32,734 nt of DNA, taken from assembly GCA_016874185.1 (NCBI GenBank), contig VGUW01000004.1, forward strand, positions 1 through 32,734, read 5' to 3'. The stretch comes from Gammaproteobacteria bacterium (GTDB lineage: Bacteria; Pseudomonadota; Gammaproteobacteria; Comchoanobacterales; Comchoanobacteraceae). Each line of letters starts with the position of its first letter. The stretch's first letter is position 1. The translations under genes and the position numbers were made by a program. The notes beneath the pieces were generated by a model that saw only the letters and a list, made by a program, of their open reading frames with translations, was not told where the DNA came from and did no database searches. Below are positions 17,418-26,053 of the stretch, one piece after another.

Positions 17418-18471
17418 GATAAATATTGGATAGTGTCTCAATATCCTGTATGGAGGTGCATTCATTTGCTTGATGAATGGTTTGATTGACCAGGCCAAAC
17501 TCAAATATTTCTTTACTAATTAAGGCAAAAAATCGCCCATCGCTTGCTCCACCGGTGTGTGTGAAAGTTGGGGTTAATTTTTCAGATTGTTGGATGATAT
17601 CTCTCATGCGTTTTGCATGAAGATTGGATTGAGACTGATAGGGATCAGCGCCTTGGGTCCATGAAATCTGGGCATCGTAAGCCAGAAGAAGCTCTTGGGT
17701 TAATTCTTTGATCTGCTGCACAGGTAAAGAGGCATCATGTCGCCAATTAAATCGCATTTGGAAATGGTGGGGTGTGACATTGTTGGCATGTCCGGCTGAT
17801 ATTTTTACCAGATGAAAATTAATGGCCGGATCTTTAAAAAGGTTGGCTAAGGCTGATATCATTTTCATTATTTCAAAAACAGGGTTTTGATCAGATGGCA
17901 GGTAAGCCACGTGATTTGCTTTGGGGCTGATTGAAATGTCTGCATACAAAGAACCTCTGCGACCTGTTTTGATGTTATCGCCCAATTTGTTATTGGAGGT
18001 GGGTTCAATGATGAGGGTGCATTCTGGATGAAGGCCTTGTTTATTTAGCCAATCTGTGATTATTTTTGATCCGTATTCAGAGGGGCCTTCTTCATCACTG
18101 GTCAGTGCCAGGCCAATGGCGCAGTGCTGAGGGGAGATCTGACTCAGTGCAGTCATCATTGCTGCCAAAGCGCCCTTCATGTCGCATGCACCGCGCCCAT
18201 ACAGCATATTATTGTCAATAATGCCGCAAAAGGGAGGGTGTTGCCAGTTGCCTTCGGTAGCAGGAACGACATCAGTATGTGCACTAATCAGAATTAAAGG
18301 ACCTCTGCCTTTGATTAAAAAAGTGTTAGTGACGCCATGTGTGGAAAGATCGTGCAAAATAAATCCATAGGGAGCAAGTTGCTGGTGAATAAAGGATTGA
18401 CAACCTTGATCATTGGGGGTGACAGTGACGAATTGAATGAGTTTCTGTGCCAGTTTGACGGGATTTAGCAT
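17359..18471 (-). CDS. dapE: Succinyl-diaminopimelate desuccinylase
   Basis: Zn-dependent hydrolase of the lysine/meso-diaminopimelate pathway, giving LL-diaminopimelate for cell wall and lysine. About 370 residues from the ATG at 18471 (another in-frame ATG is at 18486). Metal and catalytic motifs of the M20 family: SAHTDVVP, GRGACDMKG, TSDEEGPS, IEPTS, and C-terminal TGGASDGRFF followed by NQTIHQANE. The start MLNPVKLAQKLIQF lines up with the DapE N-terminus. Divergent from groES. Confidence 0.94.
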   Translation of the reverse strand: MLNPVKLAQKLIQFVTVTPNDQGCQSFIHQQLAPYGFILHDLSTHGVTNTFLIKGRGPLILISAHTDVVPATEGNWQHPPFCGIIDNNMLYGRGACDMKGALAAMMTALSQISPQHCAIGLALTSDEEGPSEYGSKIITDWLNKQGLHPECTLIIEPTSNNKLGDNIKTGRRGSLYADISISPKANHVAYLPSDQNPVFEIMKMISALANLFKDPAINFHLVKISAGHANNVTPHHFQMRFNWRHDASLPVQQIKELTQELLLAYDAQISWTQGADPYQSQSNLHAKRMRDIIQQSEKLTPTFTHTGGASDGRFFALISKEIFEFGLVNQTIHQANECTSIQDIETLSNIYLNWLEQTDESFASKSDTQR

Positions 18472-18510
18472 AAACATGAGTGCCAATAAAAATTAATTTT
18501 AATGGATGGA

Positions 18511-18538
18511 CTTGAAAATTGCAAATTGGACGGCATAT
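18511..18538 (+). promoter_or_regulatory. Heat-shock (sigma-32) type promoter of groESL
   Basis: CTTGAAA (-35, 18511-18517) is a perfect match to the RpoH consensus; after 13 bp comes CGGCATAT (-10, 18531-18538), six of eight to CCCCATNT. Its place 34 bp before the groES ATG fits sigma-32 control of the chaperonin operon. No CIRCE inverted repeat was seen. Confidence 0.8.
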
Positions 18539-18571
18539 TAGAGATGATGAAATAATGAGGTGTAAAAAGTT

Positions 18572-18865
18572 ATGTCAAATATCAAACCTTATGGCGATCG
18601 AATCGCAGTTAGAGTTGCTGAGCAAGAAACCATGTCAGCTGGTGGGATTGTGATCCCAGATACCGCTGATAAAGAGAAGCCTCAAAAAGGTGAGGTGATT
18701 GCAAAAGGTCCAGGTAAAAGATTAAAAGACGGAAATTTTGCAGGCATGGATATTGCGGTAGGTGATGTAGTGCTGTTTGGCAAATATGCCGGTACTGAGT
18801 TTAAGTCCAAGCTGGGAACAGTTTTGATTTTAAGAGAAGATGATATTATGGGAACAATTATTTAA
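18572..18865 (+). CDS. groES: Co-chaperonin GroES
   Basis: Heptameric lid of the GroEL chamber. 97 residues, the usual length. The core [12 protein letters not shown], the mobile loop [29 protein letters not shown], and [15 protein letters not shown] are in place. It is followed after 11 bp by groEL, with AAAGGAG serving as the ribosome binding site of the latter. Confidence 0.98.
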   Translation: MSNIKPYGDRIAVRVAEQETMSAGGIVIPDTADKEKPQKGEVIAKGPGKRLKDGNFAGMDIAVGDVVLFGKYAGTEFKSKLGTVLILREDDIMGTII

Positions 18866-18876
18866 AGGAGAGAAAA

Positions 18877-20526
18877 ATGGCAGCAGGAAAAGTAATCACT
18901 CATGGTCAAGATGTCAGATGGGCTATTTTGGAAACTGTTGAGAAAGTTGCGCGCCCAGTGACTGCATCACTGGGACCTATGGGTTTATTGGGTATGATTC
19001 AGCAGTATGGTTCGCCGCATTTTACCAAAGATGGTGTTACCATTGCCAAGGCATTGCAATTTAAAAACCCCCTTGAAGAGGCGATAAAGCAAGCGATAGT
19101 TCAGGGGGCAAAAGAAACAAACGATGCTGCAGGAGATGGGACTACCACAGCGACAGCGTTGATTCAGGGCTTGGTGAATCATGGAATAAAAAGTGCAACA
19201 GCGGGTGCAAATCCGATGGATTTGAAGCGAGGAATTGATTTGGCTGTGGCAAAGGTTGTTGAGCAGTTAAAAACCTTGTCAACAAACTGTGCCACCAATG
19301 AGTCTATTGCGCATGTGGCTACAATTTCTGCGAACAATGACGTTGAGGTAGGTAAATTGATTGCTGATGCAATAAAAGCAGTTGGTCCACAGGGTGTGGT
19401 GACTGTTGAGGAAGGCAAGAGTGATACTGACCAGCTTCTGACCGTTGAGGGAATGCAGTTTGACCGTGGGTATCTATCTCCATATTTTGTTAATAATCAA
19501 CAAAATATGTCTTGTGAGCTGGACAACCCTTTGATCCTTCTTGTTGATAAGAAAATTGGCAATATTCGTGAACTCTTATCATTGCTTGAAAATGTTGCAA
19601 AGTCTTCAAGGTCGTTGATGATGATTGCTGAAGATGTCGAGGGTGAGGCTCTTGCAACACTGGTCGTAAATAATATGCGTGGTATTGTCAAGGTTTGTGC
19701 AGTGAAGGCGCCAGGTTTTGGTGATCGGCGCAAGGCTATGCTACAAGATTTGGCGGTGCTAACCGGTGCCCGTGTGATCTCAGAAGAAGTTGGTCTTAAA
19801 CTTGAGAATGCGACACTTGATGACTTGGGTTCTGCAAAACGTATTATTGTGAATAAAGATGAAACCACAGTGGTAGGTGGTGCAGGTCATGCATCTGATA
19901 TTCAGGGACGTGTGGCACAAATCAAGGCGGAAATTGGTGCATCAACCAGTGAGTATGATAAAGAGAAGCTTGAAGAGCGATTGGCAAAACTCTCAGGCGG
20001 TGTTGCTGTGATTCAAGTTGGCGCGCCCACTGAAACTGAAATGAAAGAAAAGAAAGATCGATTTGAAGATGCACTCAATGCCACACGCGCAGCAATAGAG
20101 GAGGGCGTTGTTCCCGGTGGCGGTGTAGCATTGGTTAGAAGTATTGCAGTACTTGAAAGCCTGAAGGGGGCAAATGAAGACCAGAACTCAGGTATTCAGA
20201 TTGTTCGCAAGGCCTTGGAATCGCCTCTTCGTATGATTGTAACAAATGCGGGTGAAGATGCCTCTGTGATTGTCAATAAAGTCAGAGAGGGCAGTGGTGA
20301 TTTTGGTTATAATGCAGCCACTGGTGAGTTTGGGTCGATGCTCAAGATGGGAATATTGGACCCTACTAAAGTTACACGCTCTGCTCTTCAAAATGCGGCA
20401 TCAATTTCTGGCATGTTAATTACAACAGCATGTATGATTACGGATGAGGAGCCTGAATCAGAAGCTCCAGCTGCAGGTGGCATGGGAGGCATGGGAGGCA
20501 TGGGAGGCATGGGAGGAATGATGTAA
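18877..20526 (+). CDS. groEL: Chaperonin GroEL with divergent N-terminal equatorial region
   Basis: ATP-driven protein folding chamber. 549 residues. From about residue 110 onward it is a normal Gro[64 protein letters not shown]-type segment, [49 protein letters not shown], and a C-terminal GGM repeat. TKDGVTIAK (Lys51, Asp52) and [12 protein letters not shown] (Asp87) are also kept. In contrast residues 1-80 differ strongly; the near-invariant LGPKGRNV reads LGPMGLLGM (about 32-40), so the Lys and Arg-Asn of that ATP-site loop are lost. The middle segment NNQQNMS with [13 protein letters not shown] recalls Coxiella/Legionella GroEL (from memory). Confidence 0.96.
   Translation: MAAGKVITHGQDVRWAILETVEKVARPVTASLGPMGLLGMIQQYGSPHFTKDGVTIAKALQFKNPLEEAIKQAIVQGAKETNDAAGDGTTTATALIQGLVNHGIKSATAGANPMDLKRGIDLAVAKVVEQLKTLSTNCATNESIAHVATISANNDVEVGKLIADAIKAVGPQGVVTVEEGKSDTDQLLTVEGMQFDRGYLSPYFVNNQQNMSCELDNPLILLVDKKIGNIRELLSLLENVAKSSRSLMMIAEDVEGEALATLVVNNMRGIVKVCAVKAPGFGDRRKAMLQDLAVLTGARVISEEVGLKLENATLDDLGSAKRIIVNKDETTVVGGAGHASDIQGRVAQIKAEIGASTSEYDKEKLEERLAKLSGGVAVIQVGAPTETEMKEKKDRFEDALNATRAAIEEGVVPGGGVALVRSIAVLESLKGANEDQNSGIQIVRKALESPLRMIVTNAGEDASVIVNKVREGSGDFGYNAATGEFGSMLKMGILDPTKVTRSALQNAASISGMLITTACMITDEEPESEAPAAGGMGGMGGMGGMGGMM
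20479..20514 (+). repeat. Four 9-bp repeats encoding the GroEL Gly-Gly-Met tail
   Basis: GGCATGGGA is repeated four times without change at the 3' end of groEL, coding for the flexible GGM tail that lines the folding chamber. Perfect 9-bp repeats of this sort can change in number by slippage. Confidence 0.9.
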
Positions 20527-20570
20527 GCATCATTCATTAACTGCAATCCATAAAATTTTCTAACTATCTG

Positions 20571-20608
20571 GCGCCTTGTTTAGCCTTCGGCTTTTCAGGG
20601 CGTTTTTT
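20571..20608 (+). terminator. Rho-independent terminator of groESL
   Basis: An inner stem AGCC/GGCT with loop TTC sits inside an outer CGCC/GGCG stem (20572-20575 with 20599-20602), followed by six T at 20603-20608. It ends 82 bp beyond the groEL stop. Confidence 0.72.
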
Positions 20609-20673
20609 ATGGGGTTGCTTGAAATAATATTTTTATGACACAATGGTATCAGTAAACAATCAAAGAGCGAGCT

Positions 20674-20937
20674 ATGTTAAAATTGTTGGGTTTTTCGTGG
20701 GCTATCTTATGGCGATTTATGTTGCTGACAAGTTTAGGAATGGTTGCAGTGATTCGGATTGCCATTAGCATGGGCTCTGTAGATCCACTGGGAGTTTTAG
20801 TCAGTGAGTCGCTGGTGAGTGTATTGATCTCATTTGCTTTGATTTTCTTTTCGATGTTTTTTTCCTGCCTATGGGCTTCCAAAACTTCAGGTGCGTTTAA
20901 TCGATTTTTACTCAGCATCGTTAGGGATTTGAGGTGA
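20674..20937 (+). CDS. Small hypothetical membrane protein
   Basis: Not recognised. 87 residues, strongly hydrophobic: one predicted helix near residues 8-33 and a second near 42-68 (VSVLISFALIFFSMFFSCLW), then a short basic tail ending RFLLSIVRDLR. GAGCGAG before the ATG may act as ribosome binding site. It follows the groESL terminator, so it is probably transcribed separately. Codon use looks similar to the neighbouring core genes. Could be a lineage-specific inner-membrane protein; no motif points to function. Confidence 0.6.
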   Translation: MLKLLGFSWAILWRFMLLTSLGMVAVIRIAISMGSVDPLGVLVSESLVSVLISFALIFFSMFFSCLWASKTSGAFNRFLLSIVRDLR

Positions 20938-20949
20938 GCTTTTTGTTAA

Positions 20950-20978
20950 TTGATTTGGTTTTTTCTAATTTTTATCAT
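20950..20978 (+). promoter_or_regulatory. Candidate promoter of the AT-rich gene at 21014
   Basis: TTGATT (-35, 20950-20955), 17-bp spacer and TATCAT (-10, 20973-20978). The region is very AT-rich, so chance matches are likely; the exact 17-bp spacing and distance to the ATG at 21014 are the support. Confidence 0.42.
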
Positions 20979-21013
20979 ACAATCTAACAAATTATTTAAA
21001 TGCAGATTAAATT

Positions 21014-22026
21014 ATGCTCAAAACAGCCAGTCCAGGAAAGCGAAAAACTAATCAAGGGGGAAATAGTCCAAGAAAGTTTTTGCGAGAAAAAAAAGAGCTT
21101 AGTATCAAGGAATTTACTTTTGAAGAAGGTTGGTTAGGTTTTGTAGATATTAATAATTTGATAAAAGATAAAGGATATCTTTCATTGAAATTTAATTTTT
21201 CTAAATTAACTATAAAAGAAAATGCGTTTATATCTTTAAATATACGGTTAAAAAATTTAACTCTTCATGGAGATTGTATTTATTTGGAACCTTCTTGTTT
21301 TGTATGTTTAAATGATTGTGTTTTTGAGCTTAAGGCATCTGAAATTCATTTTGAGGGCTGTCCTTTTTTTTTGAATCATCAATCCTCAAATTTCCACTCT
21401 TTGGCTAGAGTGATTAAACTTTCTGGTAAAATTTTTTGTAAAGATAACAGCAACTTGTTAACGAACACCACTAATCTGATAGAACTTGACCTTTCAGAGG
21501 CCAAAGGGGCAAAAGCTGAATGGTTCAATATCACACAATGCAAAACGCTGAGAGTAATTCGATATCCAAAGGATTGGGATCAATCAGTCAAGGATGCATT
21601 TGATAAGACATTAGAAGAAAATCGCCCAAATGTGCAAGAAAAACCAATTAATTTGTCAGCAGGATCTTCCGATCAAACAGGGGTTAAAGCTCAAGTTCCA
21701 GTTGAAGAAAATAATTTCAAGGTGTCAAAAATTGATACTAAGAATAGATGGGTGCAAATGATAATTTATATGTTTTTAGTATCATTGCTGGTTTTCTTCG
21801 CCGGGAACCTGATGTATAGCTTGATGAATTTTAAAATGGCACTATTGTTAACATCTGTATTGGCAGGAATAATGATTGTGTCATTGGTGAATTATGAGGT
21901 TAAATATAGGCTCAATTGTCCGCAGACTGGCCTGGGTAGTCGCTACTTGGCTGGGGGCGAGATGAAAAATTCGCATCATGTTGTGGCCAAGGGCGGGATC
22001 GAACCGCCGACACAAGGATTTTCAGT

Positions 22027-22042
<16 letters not shown>
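21014..22042 (+). CDS. Hypothetical AT-rich-gene protein, leucine-rich-repeat-like with two C-terminal membrane helices; tail encoded by a tRNA fragment
   Basis: Not recognised. 342 residues. The N-terminus is basic (1-30). Residues 60-190 show a loose pattern of alternating hydrophobic strands with Leu, Ile, Phe and Cys, including LIELDLSEAKG, somewhat like BspA-type leucine-rich repeats. A polar linker (195-245) leads to two membrane helices at about 248-270 and 275-293. Residues from about 304 on come from the 103-bp duplication, and 324-338 (AKGGIEPPTQGFS region) are read from the antisense of a tRNA-Phe fragment, so the natural C-terminus is probably lost or replaced. The DNA up to 21900 is visibly richer in A and T than flanking genes, which with the adjacent tRNA repeat suggests transfer. 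Could be a secreted or membrane effector; that is a guess. Confidence 0.6.
21924..22026. repeat. 103-bp direct repeat, copy A (with tRNA-Phe 3' fragment)
   Basis: This segment is repeated immediately at 22027-22129 with five mismatches, all in the first 60 bases; the last 43 bases are identical and equal the 3' part of tRNA-Phe. Such tRNA 3'-end duplication is the usual footprint of site-specific integration by a tyrosine recombinase, though a simple tandem duplication would look alike. Confidence 0.93.
21984..22026 (-). pseudogene. tRNA-Phe 3' fragment (43 nt), probable att-site remnant
   Basis: Identical to nucleotides 31-73 of the intact tRNA-Phe, from the anticodon stem-loop through the acceptor end and discriminator A. 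The 5' half of a tRNA is missing, so it cannot make a functional tRNA. The sequence after the discriminator is CAACAT here and CACCAT at the intact gene. Confidence 0.9.
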
Positions 22043-22159
<117 letters not shown>

Positions 22160-22167
22160 ATTAGATT

Positions 22168-22196
22168 TTTATACATGGTTATCATAGACTCGTCAA
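22168..22196 (-). promoter_or_regulatory. Sigma-70 promoter of tRNA-Phe
   Basis: On the minus strand TTGACG (-35, 22191-22196), 17-bp spacer and TATAAA (-10, 22168-22173), ending nine bases before the first base of the tRNA. No GC-rich stringent discriminator is seen; the discriminator is AT-rich. Confidence 0.75.
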
Positions 22197-22209
22197 GTGA
22201 AATTCAATC

Positions 22210-22473
22210 TCATTCTGGTTTATATTTAGGCAATTCATTTTCTTTTCCTTCAAAAAGAAAGGCCAACATACTTTCAATTATAAATTTTTTAGCTTTTGGG
22301 TCACTGGGTCGAAGTCGGTATTCATTAATCAGCTTTGTTTGGTATGATTGCCACTCTTTCCAAGCTTCCTGAGAAATGTTTTGCTGAATGCGTATGCCAA
22401 CCTCCCCAGGAAAAGGGGGGGTTTTTAATGCTGGCAAATGAGCTTTTTTCCTTTGGCAAAATACAGTGCTCAT
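22210..22473 (-). CDS. yggX: Probable Fe(2+)-trafficking protein YggX
   Basis: Small protein that protects Fe-S clusters from oxidative damage and may handle iron; conserved with mutY, itself an Fe-S enzyme. 87 residues: STVFCQRKK at the start, PPFPGEVGIRIQQNISQEAW, YQTKLINEYRL, and FLFEGKENELPKY match the family. GGAGA seven bases before the ATG; the start overlaps the mutY stop by 4 nt. Confidence 0.96.
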   Translation of the reverse strand: MSTVFCQRKKAHLPALKTPPFPGEVGIRIQQNISQEAWKEWQSYQTKLINEYRLRPSDPKAKKFIIESMLAFLFEGKENELPKYKPE

Positions 22474-23459
22474 ACAGAGTCTCCTAAGTTAAATACATGA
22501 TCTATTTCACCAATGACACGTCGAAGTGCATTAGGGATGGCGCTATGCAGTAATTGCTCTTTTGTGAGCCAGTGCGTAATACCCAATGGTTCAGTGTGTT
22601 GGATTTCATAAGAAATTTCAAGTTTTCGATGGGTTAGTAAATGTGTTTGCTTGATGGATTGGTTTCCTTTTTTTGCACTTGGTGGAAAAAAAAGCAGATC
22701 CTGCCAGATTCCTGAGGATGGCCGTTGTATTAACCCATATTCCTTTTGACTGTTTCGGTAAACATGGCAGGATATGATGAACTCAGATACCGGTCGTTTT
22801 TTTTTGCGAATGGGGAGGGTGTTTTGTAACTGACTCTTGTGAGCCTCGCAAATGTCTGACATTGGGCAAATGCCACACTGTGGTTTTTTTTGACAGACTG
22901 TTGCGCCAAGATCCATGATGGCTTGGGTATAGGTCCTGCATTCTGTTTTGGGCATATGATGATTGGCAAGGTGCCACAATTCATGCATGCCTTTTGTGCT
23001 GTCAATGCATTCATTTAAGCCATGCAGGCGGCTTAAGACTCGTTTGACATTTCCATCGAGTATGGCATATGGTGCGTTGAATGCCTGTGCCATGATTGCT
23101 GCGGCTGTACTGGGCCCAATACCGGGTAATTGAAGCAGCAAATCATATTGGTTAGGGAATTGGCCATGATAGTTTGAGGTGATGATCTGCGCGCAGCGAA
23201 TCATGTGTTTTGCTCTTTGATAGTAGCCAAGGCCGCTCCAAAAGCCAAGAAAATCATCCATTGAGCAGTTGGCAAGATCTTCTACGCTGGGAAATTTTTG
23301 GATTAATTTCAAATAGTAGGGAATCACAGTAATTACCTGTGTTTGTTGAAGCATGATTTCAGATGCCCAGATAAAATAGGGATTTTCTGTTTGCTGCCAT
23401 GGTAAATGATGTCGTCCAAATTTTTGATGCCATTGAAGTAAGCGGGGGGCAAATTGCAT
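22470..23459 (-). CDS. mutY: Adenine DNA glycosylase MutY
   Basis: Removes adenine mispaired with 8-oxoguanine or guanine. 329 residues. Helix-hairpin-helix with LPGIGPSTAAAIMA, catalytic Glu34 in WASEIMLQQTQV, Asp135 in ILDGNVKRVLSR, and an Fe-S cluster cysteine set Cys189, Cys195, Cys198, Cys204. The first spacing is C-x5-C instead of the usual C-x6-C, encoded next to a run of eight A (see findings). A C-terminal NUDIX-like domain (about 225-325) recognises the oxidised guanine. Divergent from trmB. Confidence 0.95.
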   Translation of the reverse strand: MQFAPRLLQWHQKFGRHHLPWQQTENPYFIWASEIMLQQTQVITVIPYYLKLIQKFPSVEDLANCSMDDFLGFWSGLGYYQRAKHMIRCAQIITSNYHGQFPNQYDLLLQLPGIGPSTAAAIMAQAFNAPYAILDGNVKRVLSRLHGLNECIDSTKGMHELWHLANHHMPKTECRTYTQAIMDLGATVCQKKPQCGICPMSDICEAHKSQLQNTLPIRKKKRPVSEFIISCHVYRNSQKEYGLIQRPSSGIWQDLLFFPPSAKKGNQSIKQTHLLTHRKLEISYEIQHTEPLGITHWLTKEQLLHSAIPNALRRVIGEIDHVFNLGDSV

Positions 23460-23513
23460 TTAAAGTCCCATATTGATATGATCAGACTAGCAGTAACATT
23501 GATATGTGACAAG

Positions 23514-24203
23514 ATGATACGAGATTATATTGAAACCTTTGCAAGAAGAAAGGGCCGACTCAGTGAGCGTCAAAAGAGGGGGGTTGATTTATTATTACAA
23601 GGGCGTCACAGCGTTGGTATGGGTGAAGTAGAGGCTTTTTCAGCTGGTAAGCGGTTGGTGGTTGAAATTGGTTTTGGTATGGGTGAGGATTTTTTAGATC
23701 GTGTGATCATGTATCCTGATGTGGCCTTTATTGGCATTGATGTATATCCTCCTGCCGTTGGTACGATGGTTATGAATGTGCATGAACAGGGCTGTCAAAA
23801 TGTAAAAATATTATTTAAAGATGCCATGCAGGTTCTTATGGAGATGCCCAAGGCGTCAATTGATGCGGTACATCTTTTTTTTCCAGACCCATGGCCCAAA
23901 AAGAGACATCATAAGCGCCGAATGGCATTGCAGCAACATTTTCATGATCATATGTTTTTTGCCTTAAAGCCTGAAGGAGTTTTTTATTTTGTATCTGATT
24001 GGCAGCCATATGCCGATGCGGTTAAATCATTGTATGATCATTTGGGTTGGACCTTGGGTGTATGCCCTCTTATTGATAGGGAAACTAAAAGTAAATATGA
24101 GAAAAGAGGGCTGTGCCTTGAGCATAGTATTACAGAATTTGTGTATGTTAAGCCAAAGCAGCTTCCTCTGTGGACTGACTCTGCTTGCGTGCATCTTGAT
24201 TAA
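23514..24203 (+). CDS. trmB: tRNA (guanine-N7)-methyltransferase TrmB
   Basis: Makes 7-methylguanosine at tRNA position 46. 229 residues from the ATG at 23514, where MIRDYIETFARRKGRLSERQ matches the family start; the frame is open back to 23454 but that overlaps mutY. The S-adenosylmethionine site VEIGFGMGEDFL, FIGIDVYPPAVG, FFPDPWPKKRHHKRRM and SDWQPYADA are characteristic. The C-terminus runs about 15 residues past the usual end and overlaps the convergent regulator gene by 56 nt. Confidence 0.95.
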   Translation: MIRDYIETFARRKGRLSERQKRGVDLLLQGRHSVGMGEVEAFSAGKRLVVEIGFGMGEDFLDRVIMYPDVAFIGIDVYPPAVGTMVMNVHEQGCQNVKILFKDAMQVLMEMPKASIDAVHLFFPDPWPKKRHHKRRMALQQHFHDHMFFALKPEGVFYFVSDWQPYADAVKSLYDHLGWTLGVCPLIDRETKSKYEKRGLCLEHSITEFVYVKPKQLPLWTDSACVHLD

Positions 24204-24864
24204 TGTTGTATTCAGGCTTGCGATGCCAGCTTATGGGAGCTGCTGATAAAATTTCAATATTAATGAGCATTTGATGGTAAAAATCACCAGCGGTATTGGT
24301 ACTAAATAAATGAAATAAGTTAATTTCGTCGCCTTGCTTTAGAAGTCTGAGTAAAGTGCCATGTGCTGCTGTTTGGGCAATGACAACATGTCCGCAAAGC
24401 TTTTTGATATTATCCAAATAATATCTTTGGCCACAGACATAATCGCCTGGCATATAAGTCGGGGCCATCGATTGGTCTTTAATGATGAAATCAGAGGCAT
24501 GGTCATTACTTTGACGAAAGAAAAGCATTTCTTTTGCAATAATGCCTGCATCTGCTCTATGGTCGATATTTGAATTTTTGTTGATAAAATGAGGTCCAGC
24601 TCCAACACCGTGAAGTAACCAGGAAAGGTCGCAGCCCACGTTTTCTGCTATAAATGCCTTTAGGATAATTTGAGCACCTTTCTCAGTAAGGCCGCCATTT
24701 CGATCGGATTCCCAATTTTGAAGGGTCCCACGTGCGATGCCATAATTTTTTTGAAAATACTCCCTTGGTTTACTTGTCATTGCTCTTAAGCATCTTAAGC
24801 GAGCAGCTCGTTCCTTGGATGATGATTTTTCCAAAAACAATTCACTTTGATTTTTCCTTGGCAT
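24148..24864 (-). CDS. XRE-family regulator with S24/LexA-like C-terminal domain
   Basis: Probable DNA-binding repressor. 238 residues. The first 90 residues form a helix-turn-helix domain (YGIARGTLQNWESDRNGGLTEKGA split around 41-64) of a type I recall from Legionella and Coxiella proteins. Residues 125-200 resemble a LexA/CI peptidase domain: DQSMAPTYMPGDYV holds the Ser (about 132). At the position of the LexA catalytic Lys, TVKRLKK is replaced by TLLRLLK, so self-cleavage is doubtful. AAGGA five bases before the ATG supports the start. Lies downstream of hemW on the same strand. No target operator was identified. Confidence 0.82.
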   Translation of the reverse strand: MPRKNQSELFLEKSSSKERAARLRCLRAMTSKPREYFQKNYGIARGTLQNWESDRNGGLTEKGAQIILKAFIAENVGCDLSWLLHGVGAGPHFINKNSNIDHRADAGIIAKEMLFFRQSNDHASDFIIKDQSMAPTYMPGDYVCGQRYYLDNIKKLCGHVVIAQTAAHGTLLRLLKQGDEINLFHLFSTNTAGDFYHQMLINIEILSAAPISWHRKPEYNINQDARKQSQSTEEAALA

Positions 24865-24916
24865 AGTGTCCTTAAGCCATCATTAAGAGGATCATAATAA
24901 AATGGTTGCTATTTGT

Positions 24917-26053
24917 CTAGTCGTTTTTTGAGTTTAAATAACAGGTTACTAGTTGGTTATGATATTTAATTCCAAAATTGGTTTTTTCATACCCCTTATT
25001 GGTTTTAACAATCAAATTCATTTCCTGTGCATTTTCTGATAATTTTATAAAAATTGATCTTGCTGTTATGGAAAGTGTATTTAGTTCTTCATTATAAATC
25101 GGCTCATTAAGTCGCCAGCGGTTTAGAGCAAATTCAAAACACTCATCTTCAGAAGAAACAATGTGCTCTTTAAAGGTATCACCAGATGGCATGGACTCAT
25201 AGGTTTTGGGGTGTTTATGGCTTGACTGTCGAATGATCATGTTTGGGGTAGTTATTTTACCACATGCTCCGGCCCCTATTCCCCAATAATCGCCAAATTT
25301 CCAGTAGTTCATATTGTGTTTGCACTGATGTCCGGGTTTGCTAAATGCTGATATTTCATATTGTGAGTAATGAGCGTTAATTTTGGCATGGGCATTGCTT
25401 TCAATTTCACATAAAATGTCATCGTCAGGCAAAGAGGGTCTTTGATGATAAAAAAGTGTATTAGGCTCAATGGTCAATTCATAATAAGATAAATGATCTG
25501 GCTGAAGGTCTAATGCGAATTGAACATCCTGTTCTGCCATTTTTAATGTTTGATTGACAAGACCGTACATGAGATCGATATTGATGGATTTGAAGTCCAA
25601 TTTCCGGGCATATTCAAACGCTTTAATCGCCTCCTTGGCATCATGAATACGGCCAAGCTGTTTAAGTGAATCATTATTAAAAGATTGTACACCAAGGGAT
25701 AGTCGATTGACACCTGCGTGTTTAAATCCCTCAAGATGAGGAAGGTCAATGGTGCCTGGGTTGGCCTCTAAAGTGATTTCAGGGGAGGGTATAAGCAGGT
25801 TATTATTGTTTAAGTATGAGATTAATTCTGCAATATGTTTGGGCGGGCAAAGGCTTGGGGTGCCGCCACCAAAGAAAATGGTTGAAAAGCGGGGCTTGCC
25901 GTATTGGCTGATCAAATAATTCAGATCTGCCATGAGTTTTTGAGTATAAGGGCCAAAAGACTGAGCTTGATAGGTATGGGAGTTAAAGTCACAATAAGGA
26001 CATTTTTGAACACACCAAGGAAAGTGAATGTAAAGACCGGGGTTATTATGCAT
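24917..26053 (-). CDS. hemW: Heme chaperone HemW (radical SAM)
   Basis: Radical SAM protein related to coproporphyrinogen III dehydrogenase HemN; HemW members bind and deliver heme. 378 residues from the ATG at 26053, which overlaps the preceding acetyltransferase stop by 8 nt; a TTG at 26071 is also in frame. The cluster motif HFPWCVQKCPYCDFNSH (Cys14, 18, 21) and TIFFGGGTPSL with LGVQSFNND and DLMYGL are diagnostic. The shorter length and CxxxCxxCDFNSH favour HemW over HemN. Confidence 0.93.
   Translation of the reverse strand: MHNNPGLYIHFPWCVQKCPYCDFNSHTYQAQSFGPYTQKLMADLNYLISQYGKPRFSTIFFGGGTPSLCPPKHIAELISYLNNNNLLIPSPEITLEANPGTIDLPHLEGFKHAGVNRLSLGVQSFNNDSLKQLGRIHDAKEAIKAFEYARKLDFKSINIDLMYGLVNQTLKMAEQDVQFALDLQPDHLSYYELTIEPNTLFYHQRPSLPDDDILCEIESNAHAKINAHYSQYEISAFSKPGHQCKHNMNYWKFGDYWGIGAGACGKITTPNMIIRQSSHKHPKTYESMPSGDTFKEHIVSSEDECFEFALNRWRLNEPIYNEELNTLSITARSIFIKLSENAQEMNLIVKTNKGYEKTNFGIKYHNQLVTCYLNSKND

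Noticed and set aside
20479-20514. Short perfect repeats as a CRISPR or mobile element
   Set aside because: They encode the ordinary Gly-Gly-Met tail of GroEL.
24148-24864. Prophage repressor marking an integrated phage
   Set aside because: All neighbours are core genes (trmB, hemW) and there are no phage genes; the helix-turn-helix type is common in chromosomal proteins of this group.
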